From positions 1-36,107 of the forward strand of contig JAIORJ010000219.1 in NCBI GenBank assembly GCA_021108185.1: DNA of 36,107 nt, in the 5' to 3' direction. The number at the start of each line of letters is the position of its first letter. Position 1 is the stretch's first letter. The notes below the pieces were generated by a model that saw nothing but the letters and a program-made list of their open reading frames with translations, searched no databases and had not been told where the DNA came from. This document shows positions 1 to 6,964 of this stretch, piece after piece. The translations under genes and the position numbers were made by a program. The stretch is from Methanococcoides sp. (lineage in GTDB: Archaea; Halobacteriota; Methanosarcinia; Methanosarcinales; Methanosarcinaceae).

Positions 1-4
1 TCTT

Positions 5-1963
5 GTGAAATTGATACTTGAAGAACTTTCATTTTCTGAAGCTAAAAAGCTTCTTGATAATTATTACTTTACGTATAATTTGAACGAAGCTCTTGTAAGG
101 GAAGTGCTGTGTGAGAAGAATGTAAGCATAACTCGTCATTTTTCATTCATAGATATAGATTCTACTAATATGAAAAATCTTGTAAAGACATACAATAGCA
201 ATAACCCTGGTGAAGAAGCATACTTAGAAGACAAAGATAGTGTTGATTCACAATACAGGAATCTAATATCTAAATACGAAAAAAATAACAAAAAAAATGA
301 ATCTGAATATATGCAGTACTTAAAGCAATTTTGCGATCAATTTGAAGCAGATATTAAGGATCAAAGCTTTGATGTAAAACAGTATTATTTCAGAGATCAT
401 GATCTCTACAATATTTCAAGATCAAGATTTTTAGAACATAGGAACATGAGGAATCATTTTAGTTATTCTAATTCAATTGGCCCTATTGTTCCACTAACCC
501 TAACATTCCCAGTACTAAAAAGTGACTTTTATGAAAGAAACAATTTGGACAAAATAAAGGAAGTAAATTTTGATACTTTTTACTCTGCATGTTATGGAGA
601 TCCTTATGAAACATATATGAAATATCCCTCTTGGATCATAAAAGAGATCATCTCCATTAATCCATTTTTAGACGAATTTATGGACAAAGTATACTATGAT
701 TCCGAAAAATACAACTCATTACGTGAATTATCAATTAAAAACACAGATTTCGTTGGTCAAATTGACACAAAATTCAAGCGATGCTGTGCCCATTTGAATT
801 TTTCTGAAATAAAGAACGATATCATCGATTTACAAAACCAAACGGTTGAATGCTTGAATTCGATCAAAAACAAAGACATTGAAGATGTAATTGATGAAAA
901 ATCGATCATTATCAACATGAAATTTGGATCTATTATTAGACTACTTGATAAAACTAAAAATATTAAAAATTTGAGTGATCAATATATCGAAAACAATTAT
1001 GCATCCTTATTTGAAGAACATTATTCTGTATTTGAATATGAAAAGTTGATACTTCCAATATTGGCTTTGATCCACACATCTCCACGAGCATTAAATGAGT
1101 TCCTCAATGGAGACTGGAAACCATTCAATTTAATGTTTCACAATCAGCGAGATACAGACAACAGTGAATTCCTAACTAAGCTTATCCATATAACATTGGT
1201 CGATGCAATGTGTACCTCAACAATATTCAAAAAAGGTATTGTAAATGCATTTTCTTTCAACTCATCTGTTGTGAATGGGTTCGATATGTTTAGTAGAACT
1301 GCAAAACAAAATGATATCGACTTTGCAGAACATAAAATCAATATAATGGGTGAATATTACGGTGAACTTTCCTATAAACAATTACGAAAAGAAGAATATA
1401 AGCCACTAAGTATCCAGATGAAACAGATATATGATTTATATATTTCACTGTATTATTCAACCAATGCCAACGATGATCAGAAAAAAATATCATCATCTTT
1501 ATCATTAAATCTTATTCCGGATGTTGGATTTCAGTTCTTCACCGTTCATAACTTGAAAGATGCTATATCTCTTATTAAAAAACTAAGTGATACAAGAAAC
1601 TCATTATACAGCCATATTAGGAGCCTTCTTTCTACTAAGATGCAAAACATCGTCCTATATTGTGATATTTCTTCAGAGCCTTCCATTAAACTAAAAGAAG
1701 AGCTTCTAGACGAATTAAGTCATGTTATGCTAAAGCCAGAACTTTATAAGAAAGGTATTTTTGATAAACTTTTACAATCCGATGAAAAAGTAAAAGATGC
1801 AGTGGAGTACATATCCGAATCTAATGTCTCATTCAAAGACATGATTCAATCAGTACATGAAAATTCAGGGTCATCTCTGGCTAGACAAATATTAATTTCA
1901 AACCAACAGATCCTACACAAAATATTCAAAGATGAATTTGACTATGATGAACGCTATTATTGA
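5..1963 (+). CDS. Unknown 652-aa protein with two HEPN-like motifs; start may lie before the window
   Basis: I do not recognise a family. The protein is largely hydrophilic, rich in Asn, Lys, Ile and Asp, with no signal peptide or clear membrane segment. Two stretches resemble the HEPN ribonuclease motif (Arg, a polar residue, then His after 4-6 positions): RNMRNH at residues 146-151 and RNSLYSH at 531-537. HEPN domains occur in many RNA-cutting defence and toxin proteins, but two short motifs do not prove the fold. The apparent GTG start at base 5 has no visible ribosome site, and the frame is open to the window edge, so the real start may be upstream. The gene is more AT-rich than the glycogen genes. 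It lies 255 bases before an RNase III gene on the same strand. Coding status is fairly sure; function is open. Confidence 0.75.
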   Translation: MKLILEELSFSEAKKLLDNYYFTYNLNEALVREVLCEKNVSITRHFSFIDIDSTNMKNLVKTYNSNNPGEEAYLEDKDSVDSQYRNLISKYEKNNKKNESEYMQYLKQFCDQFEADIKDQSFDVKQYYFRDHDLYNISRSRFLEHRNMRNHFSYSNSIGPIVPLTLTFPVLKSDFYERNNLDKIKEVNFDTFYSACYGDPYETYMKYPSWIIKEIISINPFLDEFMDKVYYDSEKYNSLRELSIKNTDFVGQIDTKFKRCCAHLNFSEIKNDIIDLQNQTVECLNSIKNKDIEDVIDEKSIIINMKFGSIIRLLDKTKNIKNLSDQYIENNYASLFEEHYSVFEYEKLILPILALIHTSPRALNEFLNGDWKPFNLMFHNQRDTDNSEFLTKLIHITLVDAMCTSTIFKKGIVNAFSFNSSVVNGFDMFSRTAKQNDIDFAEHKINIMGEYYGELSYKQLRKEEYKPLSIQMKQIYDLYISLYYSTNANDDQKKISSSLSLNLIPDVGFQFFTVHNLKDAISLIKKLSDTRNSLYSHIRSLLSTKMQNIVLYCDISSEPSIKLKEELLDELSHVMLKPELYKKGIFDKLLQSDEKVKDAVEYISESNVSFKDMIQSVHENSGSSLARQILISNQQILHKIFKDEFDYDERYY

Positions 1964-2218
1964 GTTATTAGAAAATCTAAAACGAAGTGAAATAGATTTT
2001 CTTCATTTTTTTGTTTAAGCATCGAAATATTTAAATGTAATAATGTAGAAGTTAAATTTGACAAAACTAAAAAAACAACAAAAATCAATTCGTAAGATCT
2101 TTTAGGTTAACTAATGCTACAAGCTAGCATTCTTCTAACGTTTAGGATAATATGAATTAATTTTTCTTATTTTTCTTTTTTTGTTGCAAACATTTACTCG
2201 AAAAAGGAGTTTAGTAAA

Positions 2219-2917
2219 ATGAATATAGCAACAGGCAGACTTGCCCTTATAGAAGACAGAATTGGATATGAATTTGAAAATAAAGATCTGTTCAACCTGG
2301 CATTTACACACAGATCAGCCAATCCTAAAACGAACAATGAAATACTCGAATTTGATGGCGATAAAGTATTAAATTTTGTAATTGGAACTTTCCTTTCCAG
2401 AAATTATCAACTTAATGAAGGAAAGCTCACGAAATTAACAAGCTATTTTGTTAACAACAAACATGTACTTCCAAGCCTTTGTCTTGAACTAGGATTGGAT
2501 GAATTTTTGTACATTACAGACTACGAGAGAAATAATGAACTAAGTCGTAGAAAATGGATACCTAGTCTTTTAGAAGCACTAATTGGAGCAGTTTATCAAG
2601 ATTCTGAAGATGATGTCGAAATAACAAAAGATCTCATTTATAGGCTCTATGGAGAAAGACTCGAGCTCGACAATGAAAAAATAGAGAAGATTCTTCGTAA
2701 ATGTGATCCAATAAGTTCACTAACTGAATATTGTCAAAATCTGCATTTTTTTGAAGTTTATGCAAAACGAGTTGGAGGATCAGATAATGCTCCAAAACAC
2801 CGCGGATATGTTGAGATGGGGGCTCGAGACTATGAAGGTGATGTGATTTTAGGTGCACAAAGCCTGGCAAAAGAAAATGTATGTGAAAAGGTCTTGGCTG
2901 ATCTCAAACTAATCTAA
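2219..2917 (+). CDS. rnc: Ribonuclease III (RNase III domain plus dsRNA-binding domain)
   Basis: Predicted double-strand-specific endoribonuclease of 232 aa, the usual bacterial length. The RNase III signature NEILEFDGDKVL spans residues 40-51, giving Glu41, Glu44 and Asp48; NEGKLTKL at 66-73 supplies the Glu matching E. coli Glu65; LLEALIGAVYQD at 117-128 supplies Glu119, matching E. coli Glu117. The residue matching E. coli Asp114 is Ser116 here, so metal coordination may be altered. A C-terminal dsRNA-binding domain covers about residues 163-232. The ATG follows a GGAG site at 2206-2209 with 9 bases of spacing. RNase III is common in bacteria but sparse in archaea, so transfer is possible. 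The family call is sure; full activity is less so. Confidence 0.9.
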   Translation: MNIATGRLALIEDRIGYEFENKDLFNLAFTHRSANPKTNNEILEFDGDKVLNFVIGTFLSRNYQLNEGKLTKLTSYFVNNKHVLPSLCLELGLDEFLYITDYERNNELSRRKWIPSLLEALIGAVYQDSEDDVEITKDLIYRLYGERLELDNEKIEKILRKCDPISSLTEYCQNLHFFEVYAKRVGGSDNAPKHRGYVEMGARDYEGDVILGAQSLAKENVCEKVLADLKLI

Positions 2918-2950
2918 TAATATGAATGGGACAATCCCATTCAACTTTTT

Positions 2951-3195
2951 TTAAAAAATGTATGGTCTAATATCAATTATTTCTACCTGGTCTTTGAACT
3001 TATGATAATATTGTGATACAGTCTTGATATCTAGATATTTCTCTTCAAACTCCGTCTTTAATGTAGTATTTTTACTAAGGACACTCTTCACGCTTCTATT
3101 CATGAAAAACGCAGCGTGCAAACTCTTCCTCACTTACAAAACCACATACTTCAATTTCATCGATTTAATCAGATTTTTCTTTTTCCTTCACTCAT
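2951..3195 (-). pseudogene. Decayed small ORF, family shared with 6120-6338
   Basis: Read on the minus strand from 3195, a frame with DEIEVCGFVSEEEFARCVF runs into a stop. A second frame then continues with a segment ending HKFKDQVE, and ends at 2951. Together the pieces resemble the minus-strand remnant at 6120-6338 (DELEVCYHLSEEKFASCII, then LIQRMKGEME). This suggests two broken copies of one small protein of about 75-80 residues. I do not recognise the family. The rest of the gap between rnc and the next gene shows only A/T-rich DNA and (AAAAC)n repeats. Confidence 0.4.
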
Positions 3196-3202
3196 CGAAC
3201 TC

Positions 3203-3716
3203 ATCTACGTAGCCTTAAATAAAACAAAACAAAACAAAACAAAAACAAATATGTTGAAACTTATAATATTAATTTTTAAATAAAAGAATAACTTTTTATC
3301 ACTAAAGCCCAAAATTACTAATGTGATCCCGAAACTTTACTTTTATTCCTTTGGTGTCTGGGTGCTGTTCATCATACCTGCCATACTAAACGGTATATCA
3401 ATAGAGCTTTATGCACCTTATACAGGTGAACTTCTTGCCCACCAGATAAGTTCGGTGATCTTCAGCGCAGTCATATTTACAGTTACCTATGTTTTCCTGA
3501 AACATTCGAGTGTTTCAGGGACATCCAGGCAGTTCATTTTTGTTGGGCTGATGTGGCTGCGCCTGACAATATCCTTTGAATTCTTCTTCGGACATTTTAT
3601 TATAGGTTACTCCTGGCAGCGCATTTTATATGATTACAATATCTTCGAGGGACGCATCTGGTTGCTTGTGCTGATCGTAACAGCGACATCCCCCTGGCTT
3701 GCCAACAGGATACTGT
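3203..3716 (+). repeat. Dispersed repeat, copy 1 (140-aa gene and upstream leader)
   Basis: This segment recurs inverted at 10240-10830 and directly at 21613-22147. It covers a leader with AAAAC tandem units (four clear units here, three in copy 2), a conserved block just before the start codon, and the membrane-protein gene. Homology with the other copies stops near 3716, inside the last codons of the gene, so this copy lacks the downstream 18-codon ORF. Its 3-prime half is almost identical to copy 2, while its 5-prime half has diverged from copies 2 and 3. Confidence 0.85.
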
Positions 3717-3748
3717 CCCAAGGTCAGGCAGGAGTCTGGGATCGCTGA
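3323..3748 (+). CDS. 140-aa-family integral membrane protein, copy 1
   Basis: Protein of 141 aa, mostly hydrophobic, with about four predicted membrane helices near residues 8-26, 42-60, 72-92 and 110-128. I recognise no family and no catalytic motif. Two paralogues lie at 10293-10715 and 21672-22094, sharing MIPKLY at the start and a conserved LLYDYNIF- or ILYDYNIF-like segment near residue 105. The start is GTG; there is no in-frame ATG upstream before a stop at 3281-3283. The C-terminal end (after ANRIL) differs from both other copies. That fits the point where repeat homology ends, so the last 10 residues are probably recruited sequence. The gene converges with the flavoprotein gene downstream. 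Confidence 0.7.
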   Translation: MIPKLYFYSFGVWVLFIIPAILNGISIELYAPYTGELLAHQISSVIFSAVIFTVTYVFLKHSSVSGTSRQFIFVGLMWLRLTISFEFFFGHFIIGYSWQRILYDYNIFEGRIWLLVLIVTATSPWLANRILSQGQAGVWDR

Positions 3749-3779
3749 TGTTGGTGAATAGCACAATAACTCCCAACAT
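3748..3779. terminator. Possible hairpin between convergent genes
   Basis: A perfect 7-base inverted repeat (ATGTTGG at 3748-3754, CCAACAT at 3773-3779) sits exactly between two converging genes. There is no strong T-run, so its role as a terminator is only inferred from position. Confidence 0.35.
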
Positions 3780-3783
3780 GGGT

Positions 3784-4380
3784 TTAACGAAGATCCTCTG
3801 CCAGTTTTTTACCAGCTTCAAATGCTTTCTTTAGAACTTCAACATCTTTTGAGACAACTCCCCGATCGAAACAAGCAGTCACTGGGAACTTTTCGATGTC
3901 CTCGTAACCCAAGGCTTCAAGGGGCATTTCCATAGCTTCGAGTGCAAACCCCATTTCTTCGATCTCTAATTGTTCACAGATAGAGAAGACGATCGCTTTT
4001 CGACCTTGGTCCGCAAGTTTGCTTGAATACTGTCTAGGGCGGTCATTTGTGAAATTATAGTAAGGGTATAACCTATCGATGAAGGATTTCATAGACGATG
4101 TTATGTTGTAATTGTAGGTAGGAGACCCAAGGATAAGACCTTTTGCGGCTTCGATCTCAGGATAAAGGAGATCCATCCCATCGTGGAATTGCGTACAGGT
4201 CCCAGCTTTTCTACAGGCTTCACAGCCAATGCAGGATTCAATGGAATAATTCCTCAACAAGACTTTTTTTGTATCAGCTCCTGCTGATTCTGCCCCTTTT
4301 AAAAAATTGTCAAGCAGGATATCGGTGTTTCCGTTTTTCCGAGGACTCCCTCCGATCCCAATAATTTTTACTTTGTCCAT
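3784..4380 (-). CDS. Iron-sulfur flavoprotein (Isf / NADPH-dependent FMN reductase family)
   Basis: Predicted cytoplasmic electron-transfer flavoprotein of 198 aa. GSPRKNGNTD at residues 11-20 is the FMN-phosphate loop of the flavodoxin-like fold, and GSPTYNYNITSSMKSFIDR near 105-123 is the second conserved flavin-side motif. Cys50, Cys53, Cys56 and Cys62 form the compact CX2CX2CX5C pattern that binds a [4Fe-4S] cluster in methanogen Isf proteins. Isf from Methanosarcina accepts electrons from ferredoxin and can reduce O2 or H2O2, so an oxidative-stress or redox role is plausible. Start is ATG at 4380 with an AGGTTAAAAG-like stretch upstream, a weak ribosome site. It looks monocistronic. Confidence 0.9.
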   Translation of the reverse strand: MDKVKIIGIGGSPRKNGNTDILLDNFLKGAESAGADTKKVLLRNYSIESCIGCEACRKAGTCTQFHDGMDLLYPEIEAAKGLILGSPTYNYNITSSMKSFIDRLYPYYNFTNDRPRQYSSKLADQGRKAIVFSICEQLEIEEMGFALEAMEMPLEALGYEDIEKFPVTACFDRGVVSKDVEVLKKAFEAGKKLAEDLR

Positions 4381-4410
4381 CTTTTAACCTCATATTTTTC
4401 AATTTGTTCT

Positions 4411-4695
4411 TTAACAAACGATCTGCTACTAACTACTTGTTCTGCAAAACAATATAGTATTTCTTATTCTGACTGGAAGAAGATGGGATTTTCAAAAGGC
4501 ACTTTGCATTACATGAAGTAGAATGCGAAAGATTATAAGCCGTTTACTCTCAATGCTCATGTTAGAGAGGGTAAAGCCGTGGAAAAATTATTGAAGGAAT
4601 TGAAGGTTAATTTACCACTAGTAAATTTACCAATTGTTAATTTATCAGTAAATCAAATAGTAATAATAGTAGATCGATATGTTGCGAAGGTGTAA
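4411..4695 (+). pseudogene. Degenerate ORF with an in-frame TAG, possibly a Cas1 C-terminal relic
   Basis: One frame is open from about 4411 to a TAA at 4693-4695 except for a TAG at 4519-4521. It reads SDWKKMGFSKGTLHYMK, then TAG, then NAKDYKPFTLNAHVRE. This resembles, from memory, the C-terminal tail of some Cas1 proteins (a GxSKGTLHY...KPF-type segment), but I cannot confirm that. The remaining residues become repetitive (VNLPLVNLPIVNL), from three near-repeats of a 12-base A/T-rich unit at about 4608-4655. No start codon with a ribosome site was found. It is most likely a gene relic. No cas gene or CRISPR array lies nearby in the window. Confidence 0.3.
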
Positions 4696-4746
4696 AATTC
4701 AAGAAGTTTTAAAAATATTGGTAGAGAGATAAAACTCAACTAATTC

Positions 4747-5847
4747 TTAGCAATAGGACCCATCTGAACGATAAATATCTATCAGCTCATTGATATCTGC
4801 AATAGATGTTGGTCCCTGTGTACGGTAGTCATCAATTGCCGCATTCACTTCACCAATATCGATCACACAGTCCTTATTTTCATCGTATGGATTGTATGTA
4901 AATAAACACAATGGCAGATAGTCGATGTTGTTCTCATCAATTACGTATGGTAAATCGCAGATCCCATCCCCATCTAGATCTTCACCGACCTGGCTGAAAC
5001 CTGTGCCATTCGGATGTGCCCAGAAGTTTCCGCCTAAGTATGGGCCTCCAACAATGTTTGTGCCTGCTGTTTTGGTGGTGTTCAAGGTGGTGTATATGCC
5101 GAGATAAGCCACATCAATCTGAGCATTCATCGTGTTGTTGAAATAGTTGTTAGCTATCTTTCCGTAGGAATTTCCATGTATCTTGATTCCAACTTCATTC
5201 CCATATATGGTGTTGTTGTAAATATCGCCGCTGCCAAAGTCCCATATCCTAATTCCCACACCATTCTCATATATAGTGTTGTTAACCAAGGTGACGTCTG
5301 CCTGGCCTTCAATAGTTATTCCAGTACCAGAGCAAGAAAACACTTCGTTATTCTCTAAAATACCTTCACTATCGAATAATCGTATTCCTCTCGAAATTAC
5401 GGTGTTATTGATCACGGAAATGTTACTACCACCCGCAAAAATTCCCCCGTCCGATATAATGTTATTTCTCAGTTCGCTGTGTAAGGATTCTGAAAAACCT
5501 ATCCCTCCACCACCTGTTACATTAAAACCGATGATGGTCACGTTATTTACATTTTCGGTTAAATTTCCAGCATGGAAGACATAATCATCCATCCCCAGAA
5601 CACCCTGGACAGTGGTAACATCAGGTCCGGATTCTGCTATAATGGTCAGTTCTTTGTTTACATCCACGTTTTCGACATACGTTCCCGGGTAAACAAGGAT
5701 TGTATCCCCATCAATTGCAGCATCTACAGCTTCCTGTATCGTGGCATATCCACCATCGCCCACATAAAGAGTATCTGCTGCAGCAGTTCCCATGGTCATT
5801 AATACTAAAACAATTCCAATACAAATCAGTATACTTTGTTTAATCAT
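4747..5847 (-). CDS. Secreted right-handed beta-helix protein with EF-hand/dockerin-like C-terminus
   Basis: Protein of 366 aa from the chosen start, likely exported. Residues 1-25 form a signal peptide (MIKQSILIC, a hydrophobic core, then a cut near TAAADTLYV). The body has NosD/PbH1-like repeats with many NNT and NN turns, such as NNTIYENGVGI and NNTIYGNEVGI, typical of parallel beta-helix proteins. The C-terminal 50 residues hold a calcium-loop-like DENKDCVIDIGEV followed by a second helix pair, resembling archaeal dockerin-like modules. Such proteins often sit at the cell surface; the ligand is unknown. The ATG at 5847 was chosen because a GGGGGGTG ribosome site lies just upstream; an ORF 18 bases longer is possible. 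No C-terminal membrane anchor is visible. Confidence 0.85.
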   Translation of the reverse strand: MIKQSILICIGIVLVLMTMGTAAADTLYVGDGGYATIQEAVDAAIDGDTILVYPGTYVENVDVNKELTIIAESGPDVTTVQGVLGMDDYVFHAGNLTENVNNVTIIGFNVTGGGGIGFSESLHSELRNNIISDGGIFAGGSNISVINNTVISRGIRLFDSEGILENNEVFSCSGTGITIEGQADVTLVNNTIYENGVGIRIWDFGSGDIYNNTIYGNEVGIKIHGNSYGKIANNYFNNTMNAQIDVAYLGIYTTLNTTKTAGTNIVGGPYLGGNFWAHPNGTGFSQVGEDLDGDGICDLPYVIDENNIDYLPLCLFTYNPYDENKDCVIDIGEVNAAIDDYRTQGPTSIADINELIDIYRSDGSYC

Positions 5848-6119
5848 TTCCGCACCCCCCACCAAATAATTAAAAAGATAAATACCGAATTAAATCTATA
5901 TTTAAAAATGATTTTCAAAGCATATATCCTTTTGTTAGAAATTAAATCAGTACCAATTGTTACTACTTTTAGACATAGATTAAATTCTTTTTAACAAAAA
6001 TTTAGCGTACAAACAAATCCGATATTTTACTCCCTTATATGTCCCTGAATGATTTTGCGATGGATAAGATTCAAACCTCAAGCTCTCACGAAATACAATT
6101 GCTGTCTATCTGGACAATA

Positions 6120-6338
6120 CTACTCCATTTCACCCTTCATCCTCTGTATCAAATCATAACAATGTTTAGCAGCCACTCCAAATTGCTTCTTCAACAACTT
6201 GCAGAATTAATCAGTCGTGATGCCATCATACACATGATTAATTAATTCATAAATAATACAGCTTGCAAACTTCTCTTCACTTAAATGATAGCACACTTCA
6301 AGTTCATCGATATGAGCAAAAGGTTCCTTTTTCTTATC
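6120..6338 (-). pseudogene. Decayed small ORF directly downstream of the 55-aa gene
   Basis: In the same frame as the 55-aa gene and immediately after its stop, the minus strand reads DKKKEPFAHIDELEVCYHLS and on to YDGITTD. A TAA at 6207-6209 follows, then FCKLLKKQFGVAAKHCYD and LIQRMKGEME to a TAG at 6120-6122. The protein-like sequence continues on both sides of the TAA, so this looks like one gene of about 73 codons broken by a stop. It resembles the other broken ORF at 2951-3195. No family recognised. The rest of the 5848-6120 gap holds nothing I can identify. Confidence 0.4.
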
Positions 6339-6506
6339 TTAGAAGAGGTTAGCATAAGATGAAAGTCTGAGGAAGGCCATCAGAGCAATGGATACTGTAA
6401 GGGTGGCAATGAATGCCCCGTTGCCATCGATTTTAAGTCCTTTATTTGTCCATTCAAGGATACTGTCTTCTTCATCCATTGTAGAACCTGCGTAGTATGT
6501 GTCCAT
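6339..6506 (-). CDS. 55-aa single-span membrane peptide, copy A
   Basis: The 55-residue product starts MDTYYAG, has an acidic N-terminal half (DEEDSILEW) and one membrane helix at about residues 29-46 (IATLTVSIALMAF). It differs from copy B at 22990-23157 by only two residues (Ser/Thr at 8, Lys/Arg at 21). The ATG at 6506 was chosen because AGGAGG (complement of 6516-6521) lies 9 bases upstream; a longer ORF reaching 6548 would ignore that site. A 12-base inverted repeat lies 42-77 bases upstream and is conserved in copy B. Function unknown. Two near-identical copies with identical ribosome sites argue that it is a real gene. Confidence 0.7.
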   Translation of the reverse strand: MDTYYAGSTMDEEDSILEWTNKGLKIDGNGAFIATLTVSIALMAFLRLSSYANLF

Positions 6507-6547
6507 TTCTTCTTTCCTCCTAATTTTATGGCAATGAGTATCTATCA

Positions 6548-6583
6548 CGATTAATCATTGCACACATCTATAATGATTAATCG
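6548..6583. promoter_or_regulatory. 12-bp inverted repeat upstream of 55-aa gene, copy A
   Basis: CGATTAATCATT (6548-6559) and AATGATTAATCG (6572-6583) are perfect reverse complements with a 12-base spacer. Each arm contains the self-complementary core TGATTAATCA or nearly so. The same dyad with the same spacer length precedes copy B. Position and symmetry suggest an operator for a dimeric regulator, though an RNA hairpin is also possible. Confidence 0.5.
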
Positions 6584-6845
6584 TTTATTAATGTTTCGGA
6601 GTAAAGAATTATTTGTATAATTCATATTTTTCAAACTACCTATGTCTTCTCACATCAATTTGCAGAACCCCCTTATCCTGAAACGGATGTCATGATATGC
6701 CATCCACATTCTTTTTTATACCATTCAAAAGACTTTGTAACATTTTAAAGCCGTTGTCCATTTTGAGCCCTCAGTCCATTTTACACATCAGGCGCCGATT
6801 ATAACGGGATTGGGCTATATCTGAACGACAACAACCTATCTATTA
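6584..6845. other. Intergenic region without a recognisable gene
   Basis: Between the 55-aa gene's dyad and the kinase leader I see the shared repeat flank up to 6632, then sequence without a convincing ORF, RNA or repeat on either strand. Confidence 0.4.
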
Positions 6846-6878
6846 GATCAAGAGTTCCTGTTTCTTCTACTCTTGATC
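6846..6878. promoter_or_regulatory. 10-bp perfect inverted repeat in the sensor-kinase leader
   Basis: GATCAAGAGT at 6846-6855 and ACTCTTGATC at 6869-6878 pair perfectly around a 13-base pyrimidine-rich loop, about 90 bases before the kinase start codon. It could be an operator or a leader hairpin. No T-run follows, so a terminator is less likely. Confidence 0.4.
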
Positions 6879-6964
6879 GACTCCTTTATGACTTTTTGAA
6901 GATTGGGGTCTTCAACACACAGCAAGTCGGGGATATAGTTAAGGGAAATTGTGGGGGGACTTTG

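Larger units (their letters stand above)
6339..6632 (-). repeat. Dispersed repeat: 55-aa gene unit, copy A
   Basis: The whole unit, including about 125 bases upstream of the start codon, is repeated in the opposite orientation at 22868-23157. The shared upstream DNA includes an A/T-rich promoter-like block (AATTATACAAATAATTC), the sequence CTCCGAAACATTAATAAA, a paired TTAATCATT dyad and the AGGAGGAAAGAAGA ribosome site. Confidence 0.8.

Noticed and set aside
3214-3250. AAAAC tandem units and the TTAG run at 26257-26273 as possible CRISPR-like or phase-variation repeats
   Set aside because: Units are only 4-5 bases with no spacers, and neither lies in a coding region, so they are simple tandem repeats. 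The AAAAC run is useful only as a marker of repeat copies 1 and 2.
6039-6245. A 68-codon plus-strand ORF
   Set aside because: It is antisense to a decayed minus-strand ORF, has no ribosome site and no protein-like character.
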